From: Hydrogenophaga sp.
Lineage (GTDB): Bacteria > Pseudomonadota > Gammaproteobacteria > Burkholderiales > Burkholderiaceae_C
Assembly: GCA_016741995.1 (NCBI GenBank)
Contig: JACVCO010000017.1
Coordinates: forward strand, 25,796 to 89,795
DNA: 64,000 nt
Direction: 5' to 3'
Positions 43,940 through 52,104 of this stretch are shown piece after piece; the first letter of the stretch is position 1; each line of letters begins with the position of its first letter. The notes under the pieces are model-generated. The model had not been told where the DNA came from, did not search any database, and saw only the letters and a program-made list of their open reading frames with translations. Made by a program: the position numbers and the translations under genes.

Positions 43940-43993
43940 TTCTGGCGGACTTTAACTTGGCGGCCATGGGCCCGGTGCGGGAAGATCGCCCCC

Positions 43994-45178
43994 ATGCACA
44001 ACCGCTCCACCCAGATCCTGCTCAACGTCGGCCACGCGTTCGACCACCTGATGCTGCTCATCTTCGCCACCGCGGTCACCAGCATCGCCGCCGATTTCGG
44101 CCTGGCGCGCTGGGAAGACCTGATGCCCTACGGCGTGGGCGCCTTCCTGTTCTTCGGCCTGGGCTCGCTGCCCTCGGGCAAGCTGGGTGACCAGTGGGGC
44201 CGGCGCAAGATGATGCTGGTGTTCTTCTTCGGCCTGGGCCTGTCGTCGCTGCTGGTGGCGGCCACGCAGACGCCGATGCAGATGGCGCTGGCGCTCGCGG
44301 TGCTCGGCGCGTTCGCGTCCATCTACCACCCGGTGGGCATTCCCATGCTGGTGCAGGGCGCCGTGCGCCCGGGCTGGACGATCGGCGTGAACGGCCTGGC
44401 GGGCAACCTGGGCGTGGCGGGCGCGGCCGTGGCCACGGGCTTCCTCATGCAGTACGCGGGCTGGCGCATGGCCTTTGTGGTGCCCGGCCTGGTGTGCCTG
44501 GCCTGTGGCGTGGCGTTTGCGCTCTGGGGCACGCGCGAAACCGAAGCGCCTGCCAAGAAGAAAAAGGCCACCGGCCACGCGCCCGGTGGCGTGTCGCTGG
44601 CGCGGCTGTTCCTCATCATGACCATGGCGGCCACCAGCGGCGGCCTGCTGTTCAACCTGTCCACCAACGCCAACTTCGAGCTGCTCACTGACCGCCTGCG
44701 TGGCATCGCGCAAGACCCGGCGCAGATCGGCCTGCTGCTGGCGGCCGTCTACACCGCGGCCTCGGTCACGCAGCTGGTGGTGGGCTATCTGATTGACCGG
44801 CACTCGCTCAAGACGCTCTACATCGGGGTGATCGCCATCCAGGCCGTGCTGCTGATGCTGGCCACCACGCTCAGCGGCTGGGCCTTCCTGGGCATGCAGT
44901 TCCTGTTCATGGCGGCCATCTTCGGCGCCATTCCGTTCACGGACGCGCTGATCGTGCGCTACGTGGACGACGGCATGCGCTCGCGCGTGGCGGGCATGCG
45001 GCTGGCGGTGTCGCTGGGCGCCAGCTCGTTCGCGGTCTGGCTCATCGGGCCGGTGGTCAAGAGCGCGGGCTTCACCGCGCTGCTGGGCGTGATGGCCGCC
45101 ACCTCGGTGGTGACGCTGCTGGTGCTGACCCAGTTGCCGGGCGCGCCGGCGCCCAAGGCGGCCGCAACGGCCCCCTGA
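43994..45178 (+). CDS. Major facilitator superfamily transporter
   Basis: A 394-residue inner-membrane transporter with 12 predicted helices. The loop 2-3 motif is GKLGDQWGRRKMM near residue 60; LGAFASIYHPVGIPMLVQGA and GNLGVAGAAVATGFLM follow. A basic central loop (PAKKKKATGHAPGG) separates the two halves. Resembles drug/sugar efflux or fosmidomycin-resistance type MFS. The divergent AraC regulator likely controls it. Substrate not predictable. Confidence 0.88.
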   Translation: MHNRSTQILLNVGHAFDHLMLLIFATAVTSIAADFGLARWEDLMPYGVGAFLFFGLGSLPSGKLGDQWGRRKMMLVFFFGLGLSSLLVAATQTPMQMALALAVLGAFASIYHPVGIPMLVQGAVRPGWTIGVNGLAGNLGVAGAAVATGFLMQYAGWRMAFVVPGLVCLACGVAFALWGTRETEAPAKKKKATGHAPGGVSLARLFLIMTMAATSGGLLFNLSTNANFELLTDRLRGIAQDPAQIGLLLAAVYTAASVTQLVVGYLIDRHSLKTLYIGVIAIQAVLLMLATTLSGWAFLGMQFLFMAAIFGAIPFTDALIVRYVDDGMRSRVAGMRLAVSLGASSFAVWLIGPVVKSAGFTALLGVMAATSVVTLLVLTQLPGAPAPKAAATAP

Positions 45179-45278
45179 AGCCCCCCTGAAAAACTGATTT
45201 CCGCGTGCCGGGTTGCGGCGCGGGGCGGGCCTTGGACACACTCGGCCGCCTCGACAGACCACAACAGGAGACAAGCAC

Positions 45279-46202
45279 GTGAGCCAATCACTGGGATGGA
45301 TCGGCCTCGGCCGCATGGGCGAAGCCATGGTGAAGAAACTGCTGAAGGCCGGCCACACCGTGCAGGTGTGGAACCGCACCCGCAGCAAGGCCGAGCCCCT
45401 TGCCGAATACGGCGCCAAGGTGGTCGACAGCAAGCTCGACCTGGCCGGCTGCGACACCATCTTCACCATGGTCTCCACCACCGACGACCTGAAAGAAGTG
45501 CTGTTCGGCCAGGGTGGCGTGATGACGGGCGCGAAGAAACCCAAGACCGTCATCGACAGCTCCTCCATCTCGCAGGAAGGCTCGGCCGAGATCCGTGAAC
45601 AGCTCGAAGCCATGGGCGTGGCCTACCTGTGCGCGCCCGTCTCGGGCAACGCCAAGGTGGCCAAGGCCGGCAAGCTGCTGCTGGTGGCCTCGGGCCCGCG
45701 TGCGCTGTACGACGCGAACGAGAAGTACCTGGCCGCGATGTCGCGCAAGGCCATGTGGGTGGGCGAAGGCGAGCTGGCCCGCGTGTGGAAGATCGCGCAC
45801 AACACCATGTTCGGCGTGATCATCCAGAGCCTGTGCGAGATCACCGTGCTGGCCGAGAAGGCGGGCATTCCGCGCCACGTGTTCCTGGAAAGCATCAACG
45901 ATTCGGTGCTGGGCAGCATGTACACGCGCTACAAGACGCCGGTGCTCACCAGGCTCACGTTCGAGCAGGTCACCTTCACGCCCAAGCTGCTGCTGAAAGA
46001 CATGGACCTGGGCCTGGGTGCCGGCAAGGCGCACGGCGTGCCCATGCCCTCGGCCGCGGCCACGCGCGAGAGCATTGCGCGCATGGTGGGCCGCGGGCAC
46101 GACGACGTGGACTTCGCCATCCTGCTGCAGGAAACCGCGAACGACGCGGGCCTGCGCATCGCGCCGCTGGACGTCGACGTCAGCGACGGCCTGAGCAGCT
46201 GA
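45279..46202 (+). CDS. NAD(P)-dependent beta-hydroxyacid dehydrogenase (3-hydroxyisobutyrate dehydrogenase family)
   Basis: A 307-residue soluble dehydrogenase. The Rossmann motif GWIGLGRMGEAMVKKLLKAGH is at the N-terminus, the substrate loop is CAPVSGNAKVAKAGKLLLVASG near residue 115 and the catalytic lysine is in VWKIAHNTMFG near residue 170. Starts at GTG 45279, with CAGGAGACAAGCAC upstream; no better ATG exists. First gene of a rightward run of amidohydrolase, TctC, a second dehydrogenase of the same family and maleylacetate reductase. Confidence 0.87.
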   Translation: MSQSLGWIGLGRMGEAMVKKLLKAGHTVQVWNRTRSKAEPLAEYGAKVVDSKLDLAGCDTIFTMVSTTDDLKEVLFGQGGVMTGAKKPKTVIDSSSISQEGSAEIREQLEAMGVAYLCAPVSGNAKVAKAGKLLLVASGPRALYDANEKYLAAMSRKAMWVGEGELARVWKIAHNTMFGVIIQSLCEITVLAEKAGIPRHVFLESINDSVLGSMYTRYKTPVLTRLTFEQVTFTPKLLLKDMDLGLGAGKAHGVPMPSAAATRESIARMVGRGHDDVDFAILLQETANDAGLRIAPLDVDVSDGLSS

Positions 46203-46211
46203 GGCCGCGCG

Positions 46212-47555
46212 ATGGCACAGCGCACGCTCATCCGCGGCGCCACCATCGTCACCATGGACGCGCAGGGCGACCTGCCCGTGGGTGACGTGCTGGTGGCGGG
46301 CGACACCATCGAAGCCATTGCGCCGCAACTCGCGGTGGACGACGCGCAGGTGGTGGACGCCACCGGCTGCATCGTGGTGCCGGGCTTCGTGAACGCCCAC
46401 ATGCACACCTGGCAGACGGCGCTGCGCGGCGTGGCCGCCAACTGGACGCTGCTGCAGTACTTCAAGAACATGCACGCCGGCCTGGCCACCGTGTTCGCGC
46501 CGGACGATCTGCACATCGCCACGCTGGTGGGCGCGCTCAACCAGCTCAACTGCGGCACCACCACGCTGGTGGACTGGTGCCACAACAACCCCACGCCCGC
46601 GCACAACGACGCCGCGGTGGCCGCGCTGCTGCAATCGGGCATTCGCGCGGCCTTCTTCCACGGCACGCCCAAGCCCGACCCGAAGCCCGGCCAGACGCCG
46701 TTCTGGGAGGTGCCGCACCCGCGCGCCGAGGTGGAGCGCCTGCTGAAAGCGCACCAGGGCCAGGCGCTGCTGAGCGTGCACGCCGCGGTGCTGGGCCCGC
46801 ACTACAGCACGCTCGACGTGGCGGTGCACGACTTCCGCATGGCGCAGGAGCTGGGGCTGATTGCCTCCATGCACCAGGGCGGTGGCCCCGCACGCACGCC
46901 CGACGGCTGGGAGCGGCTGGAGGCGCTGGGCCTGCTCGGCGAGCAGATCAACATCGTGCACGGCCACGCGCTGAGCGACGAACAACTGAAGCGCTTCTGC
47001 GAACTCGGCATGAGCTTTTCGGCCGCGGCCGAGAGCGAGATGTCGCAGGGCCATGGCCACCCGCTCACCGGGCGGCTGCGCGCGCTGGGGCGCGCGCCCT
47101 CGCTGGGTGTGGACCTGGAGAGCGTGATGAGCGGCGACATGATCAGCCAGGCGCGCATTGCGCTGGGCATGCAGCGCAGCCTGGACAACGTCGCTTACCG
47201 CGCCGCGCACGGCACCATACCCGACACCTCCACCATCACCACGCGCGAGGCGCTGGCCTGGATCACGGTGGAGGGCGCGCGCATGCTCAAGCAGTCGCAC
47301 CGCATCGGCTCGCTGGCGCCGGGCAAGCAGGCGGATCTGGTGCTGGTGCGCGCCGACGACCTGAACATGCAGCCGGTGCACGACCCCGTGAGCGCGGTGG
47401 TGTTCCAGGCCACGCTGGCCAACATCGACAGCGTGATGGTGGCCGGCCAGTGGCGCAAGCGCGATGGCCGCCTCATCGGCGTCGATCTGCCGCCGTTGCT
47501 GAATGCGCTGCGCGCCTCCGGACAAAAGATCACGCAGGCCATGGGGCTGCAGTGA
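46212..47555 (+). CDS. Amidohydrolase-family deaminase/chlorohydrolase (AtzA/TrzN/SsnA-like)
   Basis: A 447-residue metal-dependent hydrolase with a TIM barrel. Metal ligands: VNAHMHTWQ (HxH) near residue 62, histidines in LLSVHAAVLGP, ASMHQGGG and IVHGHALSD, and the aspartate in SLGVDLESVMSGDM. The barrel is flanked by the beta-sandwich typical of the family (ends SLAPGKQADLVLVRADDL). Likely acts on a C-N (or C-Cl) bond of a ring compound such as a pyrimidine or triazine-like substrate; the exact one is unknown. Nine bases after the dehydrogenase gene. Confidence 0.85.
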   Translation: MAQRTLIRGATIVTMDAQGDLPVGDVLVAGDTIEAIAPQLAVDDAQVVDATGCIVVPGFVNAHMHTWQTALRGVAANWTLLQYFKNMHAGLATVFAPDDLHIATLVGALNQLNCGTTTLVDWCHNNPTPAHNDAAVAALLQSGIRAAFFHGTPKPDPKPGQTPFWEVPHPRAEVERLLKAHQGQALLSVHAAVLGPHYSTLDVAVHDFRMAQELGLIASMHQGGGPARTPDGWERLEALGLLGEQINIVHGHALSDEQLKRFCELGMSFSAAAESEMSQGHGHPLTGRLRALGRAPSLGVDLESVMSGDMISQARIALGMQRSLDNVAYRAAHGTIPDTSTITTREALAWITVEGARMLKQSHRIGSLAPGKQADLVLVRADDLNMQPVHDPVSAVVFQATLANIDSVMVAGQWRKRDGRLIGVDLPPLLNALRASGQKITQAMGLQ

Positions 47556-47559
47556 AGGC

Positions 47560-47581
47560 CGGGGGCGCCTGCCGGCCCCCG
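47560..47581 (+). terminator. Intra-operon hairpin before the TctC gene
   Basis: CGGGGGC (47560-47566) pairs with GCCCCCG (47575-47581), just after the amidohydrolase stop. No T-tract follows. It may attenuate or protect the upstream message rather than end it, as the next gene begins 29 bases later with a good CAGGAGACAAACCA ribosome site. Confidence 0.35.
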
Positions 47582-47609
47582 ACACATCCACCCAGCAGGA
47601 GACAAACCA

Positions 47610-48581
47610 ATGAAGAAGACGTGGAGCAGGTTCGGGTTGCTGGCCGCCATCGGCGCGCTGGCGGCGGGCACGGCGTGGGCGCAGGCCTACCCGAGCAAAC
47701 CGATCACTTTCGTGGTGCCGTTCACCGCCGGCAGCGGCACCGACATCGTGGCGCGCCTGGTGGCCGAGACCATGCAGCGCAACATGGGCCAGACCATCGT
47801 GGTGGAGAACCGGCCCGGGGCGGGCGGCAGCATCGCGTCGGCCCAGGTGGCGCGCGCCGAGGCCGACGGCCACATGGTGCTCATCCCCTCGTCGAGCCAC
47901 GCGGTGAACCCGGCCGTGTACCCCAGCCTGCCTTACGACACGCTGCGCGATCTCACCGGCATCACGCCGCTGGCCGCGTTGCCGAACGTGATGGTCACGT
48001 CCGCCGGCAAGGGCTACAAGACCGCTGGTGACGCGGTGGCCGCCGCGAAGGCGAAGCCCGGGCAACTGAACTACGCGTCGGCCGGTGTGGGCAGCGCCAC
48101 CCACCTCAACGCCGAGAAGTTCCGCCTGCAGGCCGGCATCGAAGCCACGCACGTGCCTTACCGCGGCACGCCCGAGGCGCTGTCCGACGTGATGGGCGAA
48201 CGTGTCGACTGGTTCTTCTCGCCGCTGTCCTCCGCGCTGCCGCTGATCCGCGACGGCAAGGTGGTGCCGCTGGCCGTGAGCACCGCCACGCGCCACAGCG
48301 CGCTGCCCAACGTGCCCACCACGGTGGAGGCCGGCGTGCCCGGGTCCGACTTCGTGTTCTGGGTCGGCATGGTCGTCAGCGCGAAAACGCCGCCGGCGAT
48401 TCAGGAGCGGCTGCACGCCGAAGCCACCAAGGCCCTGGCCGACCCGGCCGTGGTCGAGCGCCTGGGCCGCCAGGGGGCCGTGCCTTACCCCATGAGCGCG
48501 GCCGATTTCAACCAGTTCATCCGCACCGAGATGGACGCGGCCGCCCGCATCGCGCGCGCGGCCAACCTCAAACCGCAATGA
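47610..48581 (+). CDS. Tripartite tricarboxylate transporter substrate-binding protein (TctC/Bug family)
   Basis: A 323-residue periplasmic receptor. The signal peptide is WSRFGLLAAIGALAAGTAWAQ, followed by YPSKPITFVVPFTAGSGTDIVARLVAETMQRNMGQTIVVENRPGAGGSI and YPSLPYDTLRDLTGITPL. Member of a catabolic operon, so it probably binds the operon substrate or an intermediate. No TctA/TctB pair is near. The next gene overlaps by four bases. Confidence 0.9.
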   Translation: MKKTWSRFGLLAAIGALAAGTAWAQAYPSKPITFVVPFTAGSGTDIVARLVAETMQRNMGQTIVVENRPGAGGSIASAQVARAEADGHMVLIPSSSHAVNPAVYPSLPYDTLRDLTGITPLAALPNVMVTSAGKGYKTAGDAVAAAKAKPGQLNYASAGVGSATHLNAEKFRLQAGIEATHVPYRGTPEALSDVMGERVDWFFSPLSSALPLIRDGKVVPLAVSTATRHSALPNVPTTVEAGVPGSDFVFWVGMVVSAKTPPAIQERLHAEATKALADPAVVERLGRQGAVPYPMSAADFNQFIRTEMDAAARIARAANLKPQ

Positions 48582-49444
48582 GCCAAAAAATCCACGTCAT
48601 CGGCGTCGGCAAGATGGGCCTGCCCATGGCCCGCCACCTCCTGGCCGCGGGCCACACCGTCACGGTGGAAGACCCGTCGGCCGAGCGGCTGGCCCTGGCC
48701 CGCGAGGCCGGCCTCGGTGTGGCCGACGGCCTCGCCCAGGCCGCGGTCATCGTCTCGTCGCTGCCGCACGATGGCGCGCTGCTCGCCGTGGGCGAGCGCG
48801 TGGCCGCGCACGCCACCCGGGGCGCGGCGTGGATCGACACCAGCACCGTCTCGCCCGCGGCCTCGGCGCGCGCGGCCGGGGCGTGTGCGCAGGCCGGCGT
48901 GCAGCACCTGCGCTGCACCGTCTCGGGCAACAACCACATGGCGGACGCGGCGCAGCTCACGGTGATGGCGTCGGGCCCGAAGGCGCTGCACGAGCAACTG
49001 CTGCCGCTGCTGCGCTGCTGGGGCCCCAACCACTTCTGGCTTGGCGACGCCGAGCAGGCGCGGCTGATGAAGCTGGTGGTGAACCTGATGATTGCGCAGA
49101 CCAGCGCCATGCTGGCCGAGGCGCTGAGCCTGGGCCAGAAGGGCGGCCTGGCGTGGGACGACATGTGGGGCGTGATCGGCGCCAGCGCCGTGGCCTCGCC
49201 CATCGTGAAAGCCAAGAGCGTGCAGCTCGGCAAGCACGACTACACGCCCACCTTCACCGTGGGCCAGATGAACAAGGACATCGACCTCATCCTCGGCGAA
49301 GGCGCGCGCCTGCAGGTGCCGCTGACGCAGACCGCGGCCACGCGGCAGTTGATGGCGGCCGCGCAGGCGCAAGGCGATGCCGAGCTGGACTATGCGGCGA
49401 TCATTCGCGTGGTGCAGCGGGCCTCCGGCCTGGGCGTCGACTAA
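48578..49444 (+). CDS. Second NAD(P)-dependent beta-hydroxyacid dehydrogenase
   Basis: A 288-residue relative of the gene at 45.3 kb, but clearly divergent from it. Rossmann motif HVIGVGKMGLPMARHLLAAGH, substrate loop RCTVSGNNHMADAAQLTVMASG near residue 110 and catalytic lysine in MKLVVNLMIAQ near 163. Starts ATGAG inside the TctC stop. Two paralogues of this family in one operon suggest two oxidations of different hydroxy-acid intermediates, or one non-catalytic partner. Confidence 0.87.
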   Translation: MSQKIHVIGVGKMGLPMARHLLAAGHTVTVEDPSAERLALAREAGLGVADGLAQAAVIVSSLPHDGALLAVGERVAAHATRGAAWIDTSTVSPAASARAAGACAQAGVQHLRCTVSGNNHMADAAQLTVMASGPKALHEQLLPLLRCWGPNHFWLGDAEQARLMKLVVNLMIAQTSAMLAEALSLGQKGGLAWDDMWGVIGASAVASPIVKAKSVQLGKHDYTPTFTVGQMNKDIDLILGEGARLQVPLTQTAATRQLMAAAQAQGDAELDYAAIIRVVQRASGLGVD

Positions 49445-49454
49445 GGAAAACCGC

Positions 49455-50519
49455 ATGCGATCGTTCGTTTACCAGGGCCTGCCCGGCCGCGTGGTGTTCG
49501 GCGCGGGCTCGCTCGCGCAACTGCCGCAAGCCATTGCCGCCATGGGCGCGCAGCGCGCGCTGGTGCTGTGCACGCCCGAGCAGCGCGCCAGCGCCGAACG
49601 CGTGGCGCAGTTGCTGGGCGATCGCGCCGCCGGCATCTTCGACCGCGCGGTGATGCACGTGCCGATCGAGACCGCGCGCGAGGCGCGCGAGGTGGCGCGC
49701 CAGCTCGGCGCCGACTGCGCCGTGGCCATCGGGGGCGGCTCCACCACCGGCCTGGGCAAGGCCATCGCGCTCGACTCGGGCCTGCCCATCCTTGCCATCC
49801 CCACCACCTACGCGGGCTCGGAGATGACGCCGATCTACGGCATCACCGAAGCCGGCCTGAAGAAGACCGGGAAGGATTTCAAGGTCCTGCCCAAAAGCGT
49901 GCTCTACGACCCCGAGCTCACGCTGACGCTGCCGGTGGGGTTGAGCGTCACCAGTGGCATCAACGCCATCGCGCACGCGGCCGAAGGCCTGTACTCGGTG
50001 GAAGGCAACCCGGTGATCGACCTCATGGCCGAGGAGGGCATCGCCGCCATCGGCCGCGCGTTGCCGCGCATCGTGGCCGATGCCAAAGACATCGAGGCCC
50101 GCAGCGACGCGCTCTACGGCGCCTGGCTGTGCGGCATCGTGCTCGGCAGCGTGGGCATGGCGCTGCACCACAAGCTGTGCCACACGCTGGGCGGCAGCTT
50201 CAACCTGCCGCACGCCGAAACGCACACCGTGGTGCTGCCGCACGCGCTGGCCTACAACGCCGCCGCCGCACCCCAGGCCATGCAGCGCATCGCGCGCGCG
50301 CTCGGCCGTGGCGACGGCAACGCCGCGCAGGCCGTGTTCGACCTGGCGAAAACCAACGGCGCCCCCGTGGCGCTGCGCGACATCGGCATGAAAGCCGACG
50401 ACCTCGACCGCGCCTGCGAGATCGCGCTGCAGAACCAGTACCCGAACCCACGGCCGCTGGAGGCGGGTGCGATCCGCGCCTTGTTGCAGGCGGCCTGGGA
50501 AGGCGCGCGGCCAGGGTGA
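49455..50519 (+). CDS. Maleylacetate reductase (iron-containing alcohol dehydrogenase family)
   Basis: Reduces maleylacetate to 3-oxoadipate with NAD(P)H, a central step in degradation of hydroxyquinol, resorcinol and chlorinated aromatics. 354 residues. Family marks: VYQGLPGRVVFGAGSL at the start, nucleotide-binding AVAIGGGSTTGLGKAIAL near 90, PTTYAGSEMTPIYGIT and the metal/substrate region MALHHKLCHTLGGSFNLPHAETHTVVLPHALAYN near 235. The ATG at 49455 follows AAGGAAAACCGC. Its product is the substrate of PcaIJ, encoded 9 kb to the left. A decayed copy of its 3' half lies at 51.9-52.1 kb. Confidence 0.9.
   Translation: MRSFVYQGLPGRVVFGAGSLAQLPQAIAAMGAQRALVLCTPEQRASAERVAQLLGDRAAGIFDRAVMHVPIETAREAREVARQLGADCAVAIGGGSTTGLGKAIALDSGLPILAIPTTYAGSEMTPIYGITEAGLKKTGKDFKVLPKSVLYDPELTLTLPVGLSVTSGINAIAHAAEGLYSVEGNPVIDLMAEEGIAAIGRALPRIVADAKDIEARSDALYGAWLCGIVLGSVGMALHHKLCHTLGGSFNLPHAETHTVVLPHALAYNAAAAPQAMQRIARALGRGDGNAAQAVFDLAKTNGAPVALRDIGMKADDLDRACEIALQNQYPNPRPLEAGAIRALLQAAWEGARPG
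50472..50511 (+). repeat. 40-base perfect direct repeat, left copy
   Basis: Forty bases at the end of the maleylacetate reductase gene are repeated without change at 52057-52096, in the same orientation, 1,585 bases away. Between the copies lies the AT-richer DUF6161-like gene. Confidence 0.85.
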
Positions 50520-50538
50520 GGCTTGAGCGGGCTGTTCT

Positions 50539-50565
50539 TCAGCTCACTTCGATGAGTTGAGCTGA
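50539..50565. terminator. Hairpin between maleylacetate reductase and the convergent membrane gene
   Basis: TCAGCTCA (50539-50546) pairs perfectly with TGAGCTGA (50558-50565), with an inner ACT/AGT pairing around TTCGATG. It lies 19 bases after the reductase stop and before the convergent gene end, suitable for ending both transcripts. No strong T-tract. Confidence 0.45.
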
Positions 50566-50621
50566 AACCGGTAGTGCTCGTTCTCCCATGCGAACGGGCA
50601 TGCCTTTGAGGCGACTCCGGC

Positions 50622-51779
50622 TCAGGGTCTCTTGAACAACTCCGCGAGAACCGAAAGTGGTACGCCATCGTCCTTCACGATCCCATCACCGGTCGGTCTG
50701 AAGATGGCTCCAAGAACCTTCTCAAGTGCTTCTTCCTTCAAGGCACCCTTCCGGACCAGGGACAGGTAGGAAACGATCATTGTTTGTCGCTCTGCTGCAT
50801 CAAGAGAGAGATGTACATGGCTCATCATGAGTTTCAGTACGGAGCGAAGAACCAGCACGAATACGAGCACACCTAGAGAGAACGAGAGAACCTGAAACCA
50901 ACTTGGGACAGCGTCAACTGTTGCCAAGCCGAAAACGGACTTGGCCAAGACGTACAGCGCAATCGCGCCGACGATGAGCCATAGGCTGCCGCCGATAGCT
51001 AACCACGTTACCCAGTTGGTGTGCTTTCTGTGCTTCTTTCCCCAGTAAGTTGCAGGGGCACGAAGAGCAAGTTGCGAGTCATAGGTTGCGGTGAGTCGCT
51101 TCCAGTCCTCGCGAAGCTCCGAGGAAAGTTGCTCATGCTCTTGTCGAATGGTGTCGTTCAGCGTCGATAAGCGCTCGCGATGTCCGGCTTCCCATTGCGA
51201 AAAGAAATTGAGTATTTCTTCGGCCTTGTCTCGCGACGTGCCGGTCGCTGTTAGCGCTTCGCCGGCCGCATGTGCTGATTGTTCTGCGGAAACAGCAGCG
51301 GCATTCGCCTTTGCGTCAGAGCTCCAGCCTTCAAGGTAAGCCACGCCCTTGGTGATCCCAGCCACATAGGTCGATTTGGCGTTTAGTTGATCCGAGAATT
51401 GAGCCCACTTGCCAGATTGCTGTCCGATCGTTGCGAGCATGTAGATGGCCTCAGCGGGCGACTTTTTGGCCAGCTTGTCGACAACAACTCGGAGCGGTGA
51501 TTTGGGATGCAGGTATAGCTTCGAATCGAAGTATTTCTGAACCTGAGAACGCGCCGTCTCCGTAGTCGCTTCGGTCGGCGGTTGTTGCCCAAGGCTTTGC
51601 TGTGCATGGAGTAACGGGCGCACGATTGAGTCGTTGAGTCCTTGTGCGGCGGCCAGCCCTTGGTGCTGGCTGAGCCAGCTCCACGTAGCAAGCTCTTGAC
51701 TTACGAACTGGCTAAGCGCAGCAGCAGTCGCGTATTTGTAGCTCGCGCCATCAGGCGTTTTGAAGGTGAAGCCAGCCAT
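50622..51779 (-). CDS. Membrane protein of DUF6161-like type
   Basis: A 385-residue protein. Residues ~1-235 are hydrophilic and largely helical with coiled-coil character (KAEEILNFFSQWEAGHRERL, IRQEHEQLSSELREDWKRL). Two membrane helices follow near 265-320 (WVTWLAIGGSLWLIVGAIALYVLA and FQVLSFSLGVLVFVLVLRSVLKL), then a conserved-looking tail, HVHLSLDAAERQTMIVSYLSLVRKG, and a short end domain. This tail resembles DUF6161 proteins from memory. I chose ATG 51779 because GAGGAGACGGGG precedes it. The gene is clearly more AT-rich than its neighbours and lies between copies of a duplicated gene end, so it is probably acquired. Function unknown. Confidence 0.7.
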   Translation of the reverse strand: MAGFTFKTPDGASYKYATAAALSQFVSQELATWSWLSQHQGLAAAQGLNDSIVRPLLHAQQSLGQQPPTEATTETARSQVQKYFDSKLYLHPKSPLRVVVDKLAKKSPAEAIYMLATIGQQSGKWAQFSDQLNAKSTYVAGITKGVAYLEGWSSDAKANAAAVSAEQSAHAAGEALTATGTSRDKAEEILNFFSQWEAGHRERLSTLNDTIRQEHEQLSSELREDWKRLTATYDSQLALRAPATYWGKKHRKHTNWVTWLAIGGSLWLIVGAIALYVLAKSVFGLATVDAVPSWFQVLSFSLGVLVFVLVLRSVLKLMMSHVHLSLDAAERQTMIVSYLSLVRKGALKEEALEKVLGAIFRPTGDGIVKDDGVPLSVLAELFKRP

Positions 51780-51904
51780 CCCCGTCTCCTCTGTTGTTTC
51801 TCGATGGTCGATGCCGATGTTGGCGGCACCAAACTTCGTTGCTAAGCGAGCCATGAGCATAGCGATGCTCCCGACTTCCTGTGAAAAGCCTAGGGTGGGG
51901 AAAC

Positions 51905-52104
51905 TGGGACATCGTGCTCGTCTCTGTGGGCATGAGGTTGCACTACAAGTTGGTCAGGCGAGGTTCTACGGCGCAGCGCAGGCCGTGTTTGACCTCTTCT
52001 AACCAACGATGCTCCTTTGGCGCTGCACTGCGTCGGTATGAAGGTCGACGACCTCAATCCGCGCCTTGTTGCAGGCGGCCTGGGAAGGCGCGCGGCTGGC
52101 CTGA
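51905..52104 (+). pseudogene. Decayed second copy of the maleylacetate reductase 3' half
   Basis: The sequence from about 51905 follows the reductase gene: DIVLVSVGMRLHYKL corresponds to GIVLGSVGMALHHKL of the intact gene (50.14 kb). After an internal deletion of about 110 bases it continues with GCGCAGGCCGTGTTTGACCT, then GTATGAAGGTCGACGACCTC, skips about 60 bases, and ends in the 40-base perfect repeat. Frameshifts and a stop make it non-coding. It fills the 409-base gene-free gap 51780-52188 together with short flanks in which I see nothing else. Confidence 0.8.
52057..52096 (+). repeat. 40-base perfect direct repeat, right copy
   Basis: Identical to 50472-50511 at the end of the intact reductase gene. 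It forms the 3' end of the decayed copy, whose upstream part is much more diverged than this block. Confidence 0.85.

Noticed and set aside
45288..48578. A 1,096-codon open frame on the - strand across the dehydrogenase, amidohydrolase and TctC genes
   Set aside because: Low-complexity H/R/Q/A composition and no motifs; the + strand genes have all catalytic residues.
50472..52096. The 40-base repeats as phage-type attL/attR sites
   Set aside because: No integrase, no tRNA, and the right copy is preceded by further diverged reductase sequence, which fits duplication or homologous recombination better than site-specific integration.
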